Assembly: GCA_964535025.1 (NCBI GenBank)
Contig: CAZHRW010000299.1
Coordinates: 1-9,726, forward strand
Origin: JAAYZK01 sp964535025
GTDB lineage: Bacteria > Planctomycetota > Phycisphaerae > SM23-33 > FEN-1343
Direction of reading: 5' to 3'
Length of the DNA: 9,726 nucleotides
The position numbers and the translations under genes were made by a program. Numbering within the stretch: position 1 is the first letter of the stretch; each line of letters starts with the position of its first letter. This document shows, piece by piece, positions 1 through 7,140 of this stretch. The notes under the pieces were generated by a model that did not search any database, was not told the DNA's origin, and saw nothing but the letters and a program-made list of their open reading frames with translations.

Positions 1-1
1 A

Positions 2-883
2 GAGGCTTTCGGATTCACTCATCAGCGTCAGGTCCGGTTCGTTCCCCGCGACGTAGGCCACGGCTTCGATCGTCTCCCGCGTGGCATCGAGGCGGGCGAC
101 GTCCGCGCCGGGCTCGATCTCCATCGCCGGCCAGGGCACCGTGGCATAGTTCAGGCCGAGGCCCAGGAACCCCCCGAACGCCACGACGGAGAAGACCGGT
201 CGGCCCTCCTGGGTGTCCAGGACGATGTTCACGATGCTGCCGAGATTCTCCTGTTGAGGGCTTCTGACGCGCAGGCCGTCGATCCGGGATACCCGCCGGT
301 ACTGCCCCTCGGCCAGTGTGGCCGCCGGCGGGTCCTCCCGGGAGTCGGCCGGTCCGGCGTGCCGCCAGTTGGGGTCGGCCTTTTCGGGCCAGTTGCCCGC
401 GGCGTAGCCTTCGAGCTGGTTCCACTGATCCTGGGTGATGTTCACCGTGATGCTCTCGATCTCGCCGCGACCGGTGTGCTTGATGGCCAGGTCCTCCCAG
501 GGCACGGGCACATAGCTCACCCCCAGGCCCAGCAGGCCGCCGGTCGTGACGGCAGCGTATTCGACCCTGGTGCGGTCGGCATTGAGCACCAGGTCGTCGA
601 TCCTGCCGAGCGTCTGGTTGTTCAGGTCCCTCACCGGCTGACCGATCGGCGCATCGGTATCGAGCAGTTGCGGCTGGTACTGAGCGGCCTGTCCGCTCGC
701 CCTGGCCTGCGACTGACGGCTGCCGCGCTGTGCGTCTGACGGCCTTCGCTCCTGCGGTTGTTGTTGCTGCTGCATCCGGTCCTGCCGCGGCCGGTCCCCG
801 GTTTGCGCGTCGGCCGCGGCGGCGAAGATCAGCATCGCGGCAACCGCCGCACCAAGGAAGGCCCTGCTTGTGTGTCCAGACAT
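2..883 (-). CDS. Secreted protein with two PRC-barrel domains (3' end outside window)
   Basis: The frame opens at an ATG (881-883) preceded by AAGGAG with a 6-nt spacer and stays open to the window edge, giving 294 visible codons without a stop. The first ~26 residues look like a signal peptide: a short basic start, a hydrophobic AAVAAMLIFAAAA core and an ADA-Q cleavage-like site. A Gln/Arg-rich linker (about residues 27-70, including five consecutive Gln) follows. Two PRC-barrel-like units come next, each carrying the family's hallmark of a glycine/leucine turn followed by a VPW strand: GGLLGLG then VPVPWEDL, and later GGFLGLG then TVPWPAMEIE. PRC-barrels occur in RimM, in photosynthetic reaction-centre H subunits and in many stress-related secreted proteins of unknown role. 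The export signal argues against a ribosome-maturation role. The gene is divergent from the helicase. Function is unknown; the fold call is fairly secure. Confidence 0.85.
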   Translation of the reverse strand, partial: MSGHTSRAFLGAAVAAMLIFAAAADAQTGDRPRQDRMQQQQQPQERRPSDAQRGSRQSQARASGQAAQYQPQLLDTDAPIGQPVRDLNNQTLGRIDDLVLNADRTRVEYAAVTTGGLLGLGVSYVPVPWEDLAIKHTGRGEIESITVNITQDQWNQLEGYAAGNWPEKADPNWRHAGPADSREDPPAATLAEGQYRRVSRIDGLRVRSPQQENLGSIVNIVLDTQEGRPVFSVVAFGGFLGLGLNYATVPWPAMEIEPGADVARLDATRETIEAVAYVAGNEPDLTLMSESESL

Positions 884-1336
884 CGTCAACTCCTTGTGGT
901 TGATGTGTGGTTCTGCCACCGGGAAGCTTCCTGCGGCGACCCTCGCCGACACCTTCCCCTGTTACCCTGATTGTTCGCCATCGGTAAGCACTCAGGCATG
1001 CCCCATGTCGACCCCTCCGACGCGCAGGGGTCGCGTATCGCCCGCAGGACGGGGACCTAGGAGCCATCGGGGATATGGAAAGAACGGCACCGTCTGCAAC
1101 GGCGGCAAGGGTTGAACCGCGCAGGGGGGCAGTCTCCGCCTGCGGACAGGAAAGCGTTGGCGGGCGAAGGCGGGTCGATCCGAGCGACGTGAACCCGGCC
1201 GCGGCGGAAGGAAAAGGCACGGCAAATTCCGAGATGGGGGGCGCGTGCGGCGCGTCTTGCGGGTATACTGCAGGGTCGCGCGGCAACAGGCTGCGCCTCC
1301 AGTTTCCCCAACCGACAAGAGGGACCAGGCTACTCG
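884..1336. other. Divergent intergenic region without a gene
   Basis: This 453-bp gap separates the PRC-barrel gene from the helicase, so it should hold promoters for both. On the plus strand TATACT at 1264-1269 is a fair -10 hexamer about 70 nt before the helicase start, but nothing resembling TTGACA lies 16-18 nt upstream. No convincing promoter is visible on the minus strand. A 10-bp palindrome GGAAGCTTCC lies at 922-931 in the leader of the PRC-barrel gene. Frames that are open here have arginine/proline-rich, shadow-like composition. I see no RNA gene or riboswitch. Confidence 0.5.
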
Positions 1337-2683
<1,347 letters not shown>

Positions 2684-2742
2684 TGGGCGCGGCGGCACGT
2701 TGCATCCGGATAGCGGGCCCTCCAACCACGAAAGGCAACGCC

Positions 2743-2895
2743 ATGGCCAAGCCGAACTACAACTACCAGAAGCGTCAGCGAGAGTTGGCCAAGAAGAAGA
2801 AGAAGGAAGAAAAGCGCAAGCGCAAGCACGAGAAGAGCGCCGAGCAGGCGACCGGGGACTCGGACGCGCCGTCCGGCGAGGAGGCCCTCTCCTGA
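2743..2895 (+). CDS. Small lysine-rich conserved protein (50 aa)
   Basis: A 50-residue ORF starts at an ATG with AAAGG 7 nt upstream. The N-terminal half is extremely basic (MAKPNYNYQKRQRELAKKKK, then KEEKRKRKHEK), is predicted to be a single charged helix and resembles small, uncharacterised 'KRQ-ELAKKKKKEEK' proteins found widely in bacteria. The C-terminal ~18 residues are acidic and disordered (SDAPSGEEALS). The gene follows the helicase with no terminator between them and is itself followed by a strong hairpin terminator, so the two probably form one transcript. The composition suggests RNA or ribosome binding, which is an inference; no catalytic motif is present. A longer frame runs through it from upstream, but only the part from this ATG has a good ribosome site and family-like sequence. 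Confidence 0.8.
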   Translation: MAKPNYNYQKRQRELAKKKKKEEKRKRKHEKSAEQATGDSDAPSGEEALS

Positions 2896-2921
2896 GGCGC
2901 CAGGGCGTTGAGCGATCGGAG

Positions 2922-2956
2922 AAAAGGCCCCCGGCACGTCGCCGGGGGCCTTTTTT
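2922..2956. terminator. Bidirectional rho-independent terminator
   Basis: A perfect 10-bp GC stem GGCCCCCGGC / GCCGGGGGCC (2926-2935 and 2941-2950) encloses a 5-nt loop. It is flanked by AAAA on the left and six T on the right, so the stem can extend to 14 bp. On the plus strand the T-run follows the stem and ends the helicase/lysine-rich transcript. On the minus strand the A-run gives four U, placing it 20 nt beyond the RRM gene stop. It therefore can serve both convergent transcripts, more strongly on the plus side. Confidence 0.93.
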
Positions 2957-2975
2957 CGCGTTCGGGCAGGGCCGG

Positions 2976-3293
2976 TTAGTATCGGCGCCCGCCGCCGCCG
3001 CCGCCGCCACCACGGCCGCCGCGGCCGCCGCGCCCGCCGCCCTCGGGACGGGGCTTGGCCTCGTTGACCGTCAGCGGGCGGCCATTGAGGTCCTGGCCAT
3101 TCAGCTCGCTGATGGCCGTCTGGGCCTCCTGGTCGGTGGACATCTCGACGAATCCGAAGCCCTTGCTCTGGCCGGTCATCTTGTCCGTGATCACCACAGC
3201 ACTTTCGACCGTGCCGTGCTGCGCGAACAATTGCTCCAGGTCCGCTTCATTGACGTCGTAGCCGAGGTTGCCAACATACAGTTTCTTGCCCAT
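2976..3293 (-). CDS. RRM-domain RNA-binding protein with glycine/arginine-rich tail
   Basis: A 105-residue protein consisting of one RNA recognition motif plus a short Gly/Arg tail. RNP2 is LYVGNL (5-10) and RNP1 is KGFGFVEM (44-51), with the aromatic residues that stack on RNA bases present (Tyr6, Phe46, Phe48). The beta-alpha-beta-beta-alpha-beta spacing is complete, ending near residue 80. The tail (85-105) is nearly all Gly with RGG-like Arg and ends RRY. This architecture matches the cyanobacterial Rbp proteins and eukaryotic glycine-rich proteins, several of which are cold-induced RNA chaperones. The ATG has GGAG 7 nt upstream. The gene lies downstream of the radical SAM gene, 217 nt away, with a hairpin-forming leader, and converges on the helicase unit. 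The RNA target is not inferable. Confidence 0.95.
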   Translation of the reverse strand: MGKKLYVGNLGYDVNEADLEQLFAQHGTVESAVVITDKMTGQSKGFGFVEMSTDQEAQTAISELNGQDLNGRPLTVNEAKPRPEGGGRGGRGGRGGGGGGGGRRY

Positions 3294-3315
3294 CAGGATT
3301 CTCCGCTCATGGGGT

Positions 3316-3344
3316 GGATCCCGCGTTGCATCCTTCCGGGATCC
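3316..3344. repeat. Inverted repeat in the leader of the RRM gene
   Basis: GGATCCCG (3316-3323) and CGGGATCC (3337-3344) form an 8-bp perfect inverted repeat around a 13-nt loop, 22 nt upstream of the RRM start codon and adjacent to its ribosome-binding site. It could be an mRNA stem-loop or an operator. No T-run follows on either strand, so it is not a terminator. Confidence 0.5.
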
Positions 3345-3510
3345 TCGTGAAGGGGGCCGTCAGTCCAGCCCAGGATAGAGGAACGTCTGTGCAGCGCCCC
3401 GCGCGGCGGACGGGCCTTGGGCCCCTTGTCCGGGACGGCGTGGCGTAAAGGGACCACGGATCGCCGGCGACGGCCGGACGCGCCGGCGACGCGGATGGTG
3501 GCGGGCGTGC

Positions 3511-4986
3511 TCATGCCCGGCTCCCGAGGGGACGGCGGGCCGCCATCGCCGATGCCGGCGCCGGCGCCGGCCGGGCCGGCTCGACCGGCGGCTCGATGCC
3601 GGCGAACGGGCCCCGCGCCCGCGTTCCTCGCCGCAGGTCCAGCGCCGTGCAGCGGGCGCGGGTGAGCCGCGTGTTGTTGCGATACGACAGGTTGCTCACC
3701 AGCGCCACCAGCGGCTGGCGACGCCGCAGGACCGTGCCGCACATGCGGCCGAGGATCCGCCGCAGCGAGTAGAACCCGCCGTCGCAGGCCTTCATCTCGG
3801 CGACGATCTCGGACCACGAGAAGTTCCGGTAGTGCGCCGTGGGGAAGCCCAGCGTGTAGTACCGCCAGTCCTCGGGGAAGTCGTCGGCGGCGATACGGCC
3901 TTCGCGCTCCATCTGTTCCCAGAGGCGCGTGCCCGGCAGCGGCGTGAGGAACAGGGTGTTGAGGATGTCCACCCCGTAGCGCCGCGCCGCCTGGGCGATC
4001 CGCCTGCCGATGCCCGGCTCATCGGTGTCCAGGCCCATGATGAACGAGCCCACCACCAGGATGCGATGTCGCTGGATGCGTCGGACCGACGCACGCAGGT
4101 CGCGCCCCTTCAGCAGGTTGAACTTCTTGCCGATCTCGGCCAGCCCCTCGGCGGTGGGGGACTCGAACCCGATGAACACGCCGCGGCAGCCGGCGCGAGC
4201 GGCCAGTTCGAGAAGATCGTCGTCATCGGCCATGTTGATGGTGACCTGGCAGATCCAGCGTTTGCCCAGGTCGGCGGCGATCATGGCGCGAAACAGATCC
4301 TTGGCGCGCTCGATGTGGGCGGCGGTGGTGCCGATGAGATTATCGTCCACCACCAGCACCAGTTTCTCGCGAAGGGTCCGCATCTCGGCGATCACGTGGT
4401 CGATCGGGCGGTGGCGGTACCGCCGGCCATTGAAGGCCGACACGCTGCAGAAACTGCAGTTGAGCGGACAGCCGCGCGTCGTCTGGATCGAGCCGAACGC
4501 GTAGCCCTCGCTCAGCAAGTCATGCCGCGCCAGCGGGATCTCGGCCATGTCGACATGGTGGCCGTCATAGACCCGCCGGAGGCGTCCGGCCCCGGCGTCG
4601 GCGAGCACCTGCCGCCAGACCTCCTCGGCCTCCCCGGTGACCACGCAGTCCACGTGCGCCATGGCTTCCTCGCGGCGCATGGTGGCGTGGATCCCGCCCA
4701 TGACGACGGGCACGCCCCGGCTGCGGAACTCGGCGGCGACCTCGTAGGCGCGGCAGGCCTGGGAGGTGAACGCCGTCACGCCCACCAGATCGGGCGGCGG
4801 CAGGGTGGCGTAGTCGGGCAGGGCGAGGTTCTCGTCGATGACGGTGATCTCCCACTCCGGCGGCGTCATCCCTGCCAGCACGAGCAGGCCCAGCGGTTTC
4901 CAGACACGGTAGCGATTCCACCGGCTCTGGCGCACGTTGGCCAGACTCACCAGCGGGTTACGCGGATTGATCAGATAAAGGCGCAT
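3511..4986 (-). CDS. Radical SAM protein with N-terminal B12-binding-like domain
   Basis: About 491 residues. The N-terminal ~130 residues have the Rossmann-like layout of cobalamin-binding domains in class B radical SAM enzymes: LYLINPRN start, KPLGLLVLAGM, an LVGVTAFTS strand and the VVMGGIHAT loop. The usual DxHxxG motif with the cobalt-ligating His is absent. The radical SAM core follows with CxxxCxxC (TTRGCPLNCSFC, about residues 173-180) for the 4Fe-4S cluster, then the VVDDN strand, the FIGFES segment and GSFIMGLDTDE. The last ~25 residues are Pro/Ala-rich and look disordered. Such enzymes often methylate or rearrange unactivated carbons in lipids, pigments or natural products; the substrate here is unknown. 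The chosen ATG has GGTGAG just upstream. A GTG at 4995 would add three residues. The csp terminator lies upstream, so its own promoter or read-through is needed. Confidence 0.9.
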   Translation of the reverse strand: MRLYLINPRNPLVSLANVRQSRWNRYRVWKPLGLLVLAGMTPPEWEITVIDENLALPDYATLPPPDLVGVTAFTSQACRAYEVAAEFRSRGVPVVMGGIHATMRREEAMAHVDCVVTGEAEEVWRQVLADAGAGRLRRVYDGHHVDMAEIPLARHDLLSEGYAFGSIQTTRGCPLNCSFCSVSAFNGRRYRHRPIDHVIAEMRTLREKLVLVVDDNLIGTTAAHIERAKDLFRAMIAADLGKRWICQVTINMADDDDLLELAARAGCRGVFIGFESPTAEGLAEIGKKFNLLKGRDLRASVRRIQRHRILVVGSFIMGLDTDEPGIGRRIAQAARRYGVDILNTLFLTPLPGTRLWEQMEREGRIAADDFPEDWRYYTLGFPTAHYRNFSWSEIVAEMKACDGGFYSLRRILGRMCGTVLRRRQPLVALVSNLSYRNNTRLTRARCTALDLRRGTRARGPFAGIEPPVEPARPAPAPASAMAARRPLGSRA

Positions 4987-5078
4987 AAGGCTCACCCGCG
5001 ACGTCAGGCAGCGGCATGGGCCGGCCGACCGTCAGGCATACGACGTCGGCGCAACGGGGCCCAAGGCCCGGCGACGTA

Positions 5079-5116
5079 AGAAAACTGCGGCGCCGACCCG
5101 GTCGGACCGGCGCCGC
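5079..5116 (-). terminator. Rho-independent terminator of the cold-shock gene
   Basis: GCGGCGCCG (5087-5095) and CGGCGCCGC (5108-5116) form a 9-bp GC stem with a 12-nt loop. On the minus strand it is followed by AGTTTTCTT, a modest U-tract. It begins 23 nt beyond the csp stop codon and separates csp from the radical SAM gene. The short U-run suggests termination may be incomplete. Confidence 0.8.
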
Positions 5117-5139
5117 GAAGGTATCCTGGTCGACCGCGA

Positions 5140-5340
5140 TCAGCCCTTGCGGACGTTGACGGCTTTGGGCCCTTTGGGGCCCTGCGTGAGGTCGAAGGTC
5201 ACCGATTCGCCCTCGGCGAGCGACTTGAAGCCCTCGCCCTGGATGTCGCCGTGATGCACGAACGCCTCGGTGCCGTCGGCGGCCTCGATGAATCCGAAGC
5301 CCTTGGAATCGTTGAACCACTTCACTGTGCCGGTTGCCAT
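5140..5340 (-). CDS. cspA: CspA-family cold-shock protein
   Basis: A 66-residue cold-shock domain, the normal family length, forming a five-stranded OB-fold that binds single-stranded RNA/DNA and melts secondary structure. The start MATGTVKWFN, RNP1-type KGFGFI (13-18) and RNP2-type AFVHH (26-30) are clear, as is the conserved C-terminal GPKGPKAVNV. The second His at position 30 replaces the Phe of Escherichia coli CspA. The ATG has AAGGAG 8 nt upstream. The frame stays open for another ~57 codons upstream, but the strong ribosome site, the family start and an upstream promoter fix this ATG. A near-consensus promoter about 190 nt upstream and a structured leader suggest post-transcriptional, temperature-responsive control. 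It is divergent from the isomerase-like gene. Confidence 0.97.
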   Translation of the reverse strand: MATGTVKWFNDSKGFGFIEAADGTEAFVHHGDIQGEGFKSLAEGESVTFDLTQGPKGPKAVNVRKG

Positions 5341-5524
5341 TAATATGGCTCCTTCTGTTCTGGGCGAATGGGTTCGCGAGCGTGTCCTCAAGCGACAGAG
5401 CCGCGACAGTGAAGAAATGTTCACCGGAGCGACAGACCTGAGTGTCTGCTGTGGAAGAATGCGGGCGCCAATCGTATTCATCGGCGGGGATGCGGAAACC
5501 CTTTTCCGCACCGCCCCCGACCAT
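5341..5524 (-). promoter_or_regulatory. Long structured 5' leader of csp
   Basis: If transcription starts about 7 nt after the -10 box, the leader is about 184 nt, close to the ~160-nt leaders of enterobacterial cspA. It contains a perfect 8-bp hairpin TGCGGAAA/TTTCCGCA with a 4-nt loop (5491-5510). Two shorter 5-bp hairpins lie at 5433-5448 and 5409-5424. The heptamer CTGTCGC (minus strand) occurs three times, at 5429-5435, 5403-5409 and 5392-5398. No gene is evident in it. Thermosensor function is inferred from csp precedent. Confidence 0.6.
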
Positions 5525-5530
5525 TACGTT

Positions 5531-5559
5531 ATGATAGGGGCCCTCCCAGCCAAAGTCAA
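5531..5559 (-). promoter_or_regulatory. Sigma-70-type promoter for csp
   Basis: On the minus strand TTGACT (5554-5559) and TATCAT (5531-5536) are separated by exactly 17 nt, each one mismatch from consensus. This is the best promoter match I see in the window, and it stands in a relatively AT-rich patch. The same patch reads TATGAT on the plus strand (5530-5535), a possible -10 for the divergent isomerase-like gene, but no -35 is visible for it. Confidence 0.7.
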
Positions 5560-5736
5560 AGCAATTGCCACCCCCATTCGGCGCTGCCGGTTCGGGCAGG
5601 CTCGTCCGGGCCACTGCCCAGGTTGCCGGTCGGCCGGTCCGGGTGGATTTCTCGGCGAGGCCCTTGCCCCCGGGACGGTGGCCGGGATAATCGGCGGGTT
5701 GACCCGGCCCGTGGCGCGGGGAAAGGAGACGTGGCG

Positions 5737-7131
5737 GTGCAGGCACACGCGAGAGTGTTCGTGATGTTTCGTTCCGAAGGGCGGGGGCACGAAGTGGACT
5801 GGGCTGACGAGGATCTCCAGCATGTGCTGACCCACGAGCAGATCCTCGCCGAGTTGCGCGGACGATGCGAAGGCGTCGAGTTCGTCGGGACGACCGCCCC
5901 GATCGATCCCGAGACGGCCGTTGCGGATCTGGATCAGGCCGGGCGGATCGACGGGGCGGTGGTCTTCGGGCCCGTCCCGGACGCGCTGGCCCGAACCGGC
6001 CTGCCGATCGTCAGCGTTTTTCGGATGTGGCAGACCTGGATGTCCGGCTTTCAGCCCGGGCGGGATCGGCGACGGAAGGTGCTGTTCGACTGCGTGCCGA
6101 TGGTTCGAGACCGCGATCCCGCCGTATTTGCCGCCCGCATGGACAACCTGGCGAGGAAGATCCGGATCATCCGGGCGATCGCCGGCATGAAGTACCGGCT
6201 GCTGAGTATTACCGATGCATCGAATTTCCTGGGGACGTACGAACCCGCTTCGGACGAGCAGGCCGAGCGGTTTCGCCGGACGGCGGCCGAAGTGTTCGGG
6301 ACGGAGTTCGCGACGGCCACACTGGCCGACCTGGTCGACGCGATCCGGCGAACCGACGCCCGGGAGGCCGAACGCATCGCCGACCGGTGGATTCGAAACG
6401 CCTATGGGATGAAAAACACCAGCAGGCCCCAGGTGATCGAATCGGCCAAGGTCTATCTGGCGATGAAGCACCTGCGGGACCGGCACGGGTGCGAGGCCGT
6501 CACGACGGAAGGGTACGGCGTCTTCGGCCATTACCCCGGGGGGATTATCGCCTCGCAATGCCTGGCGGCGACGCAGTTGTCGATGGAAGGCATGATCACT
6601 ACCGGCGAATGTCTGATCAACGCGATGCTGATGCAGCAGCTCGGGTACGGCATGACCGGGCGGGGCAGTTTCACGGGGGATTACATCCTCGATCCGTTCC
6701 TTGGCCTGGTGATCATCGGTCACTGTGAATGCTCGTTGAACGTGTGGGGGGACGATGCGGCGACGTGCAGTTACACCCTGCGAAACATGCCGCTGCACGA
6801 GAAGGAGGTGGGCGGCGCGTGCGTGCAGGTGAATCTGCCGATCGAGGCGCCCGTGACGGTGGTCCAGATGAACCTGCTCGACCGGCAGATCACCGTGTTC
6901 AGCGGCAGGAGCGTGTCGGGGGAGGACCTGTTTTCGCAGTGGAACAGCCCCGGGGTCTCCTGCAGAACCAAGCTGGCCATCCGCAGCGACACACGCGCCC
7001 TGCTCGAGCAGTACGATCGCACCCGGTTCAGCAATCACCGCGTCGTCTTTTTCGGCGATTACCGACACGACGTTGAGGACCTCGCCACGCTGCTGGGCTT
7101 CGAGCTGATCGAAGAGGACAAGGCGCCGTAG
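5737..7131 (+). CDS. L-fucose isomerase-like protein (sugar isomerase fold)
   Basis: A 464-residue protein related to the L-fucose/L-arabinose isomerase fold (COG2407-like). Candidate metal-binding residues by position in the family are Glu291 in TTGECLINAM, Asp315 in FTGDYILDP and His329 in IIGHCECS. The surrounding blocks (SQCLAATQLSMEGMITTGEC, GYGMTGRGSFTGDY) match the conserved C-terminal half of the family. The N-terminal half (about 1-230) is divergent, with no signal peptide. Substrate unknown: sugar ketol-isomerisation is plausible, but such orphans can have other roles. GTG at 5737 is chosen because AAGGAG lies 8 nt upstream; a GTG at 5731 sits only 2 nt from it, and an upstream ATG at 5623 would add low-complexity residues and lacks a clear site. 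It is divergent from csp and ends 9 nt before the convergent peptidase stop, with no sugar-pathway neighbours. Confidence 0.85.
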   Translation: MQAHARVFVMFRSEGRGHEVDWADEDLQHVLTHEQILAELRGRCEGVEFVGTTAPIDPETAVADLDQAGRIDGAVVFGPVPDALARTGLPIVSVFRMWQTWMSGFQPGRDRRRKVLFDCVPMVRDRDPAVFAARMDNLARKIRIIRAIAGMKYRLLSITDASNFLGTYEPASDEQAERFRRTAAEVFGTEFATATLADLVDAIRRTDAREAERIADRWIRNAYGMKNTSRPQVIESAKVYLAMKHLRDRHGCEAVTTEGYGVFGHYPGGIIASQCLAATQLSMEGMITTGECLINAMLMQQLGYGMTGRGSFTGDYILDPFLGLVIIGHCECSLNVWGDDAATCSYTLRNMPLHEKEVGGACVQVNLPIEAPVTVVQMNLLDRQITVFSGRSVSGEDLFSQWNSPGVSCRTKLAIRSDTRALLEQYDRTRFSNHRVVFFGDYRHDVEDLATLLGFELIEEDKAP

Positions 7132-7140
7132 AAGCAAGCC

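Noticed and set aside
3407..3432. Hairpin CGGAC/GTCCG with inner GGGCC/GGCCC as terminator of the radical SAM gene
   Set aside because: No U-tract follows on the minus strand and there is a 3-nt bulge, so it is not a convincing intrinsic terminator.
3832..5079. 415-codon plus-strand frame opposite the radical SAM gene
   Set aside because: Antisense shadow; the minus strand encodes an intact radical SAM protein and this frame would run through the csp-side spacer.
5140..5511. N-terminally extended cold-shock protein of 123 residues
   Set aside because: The extension lies in the leader between promoter and ribosome site, has no family similarity and would bypass the strong AAGGAG before the internal ATG.
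5524..7137. 537-codon minus-strand frame opposite the isomerase-like gene
   Set aside because: Longer than the real gene but of shadow-like composition; the plus frame has family motifs and a good ribosome site.
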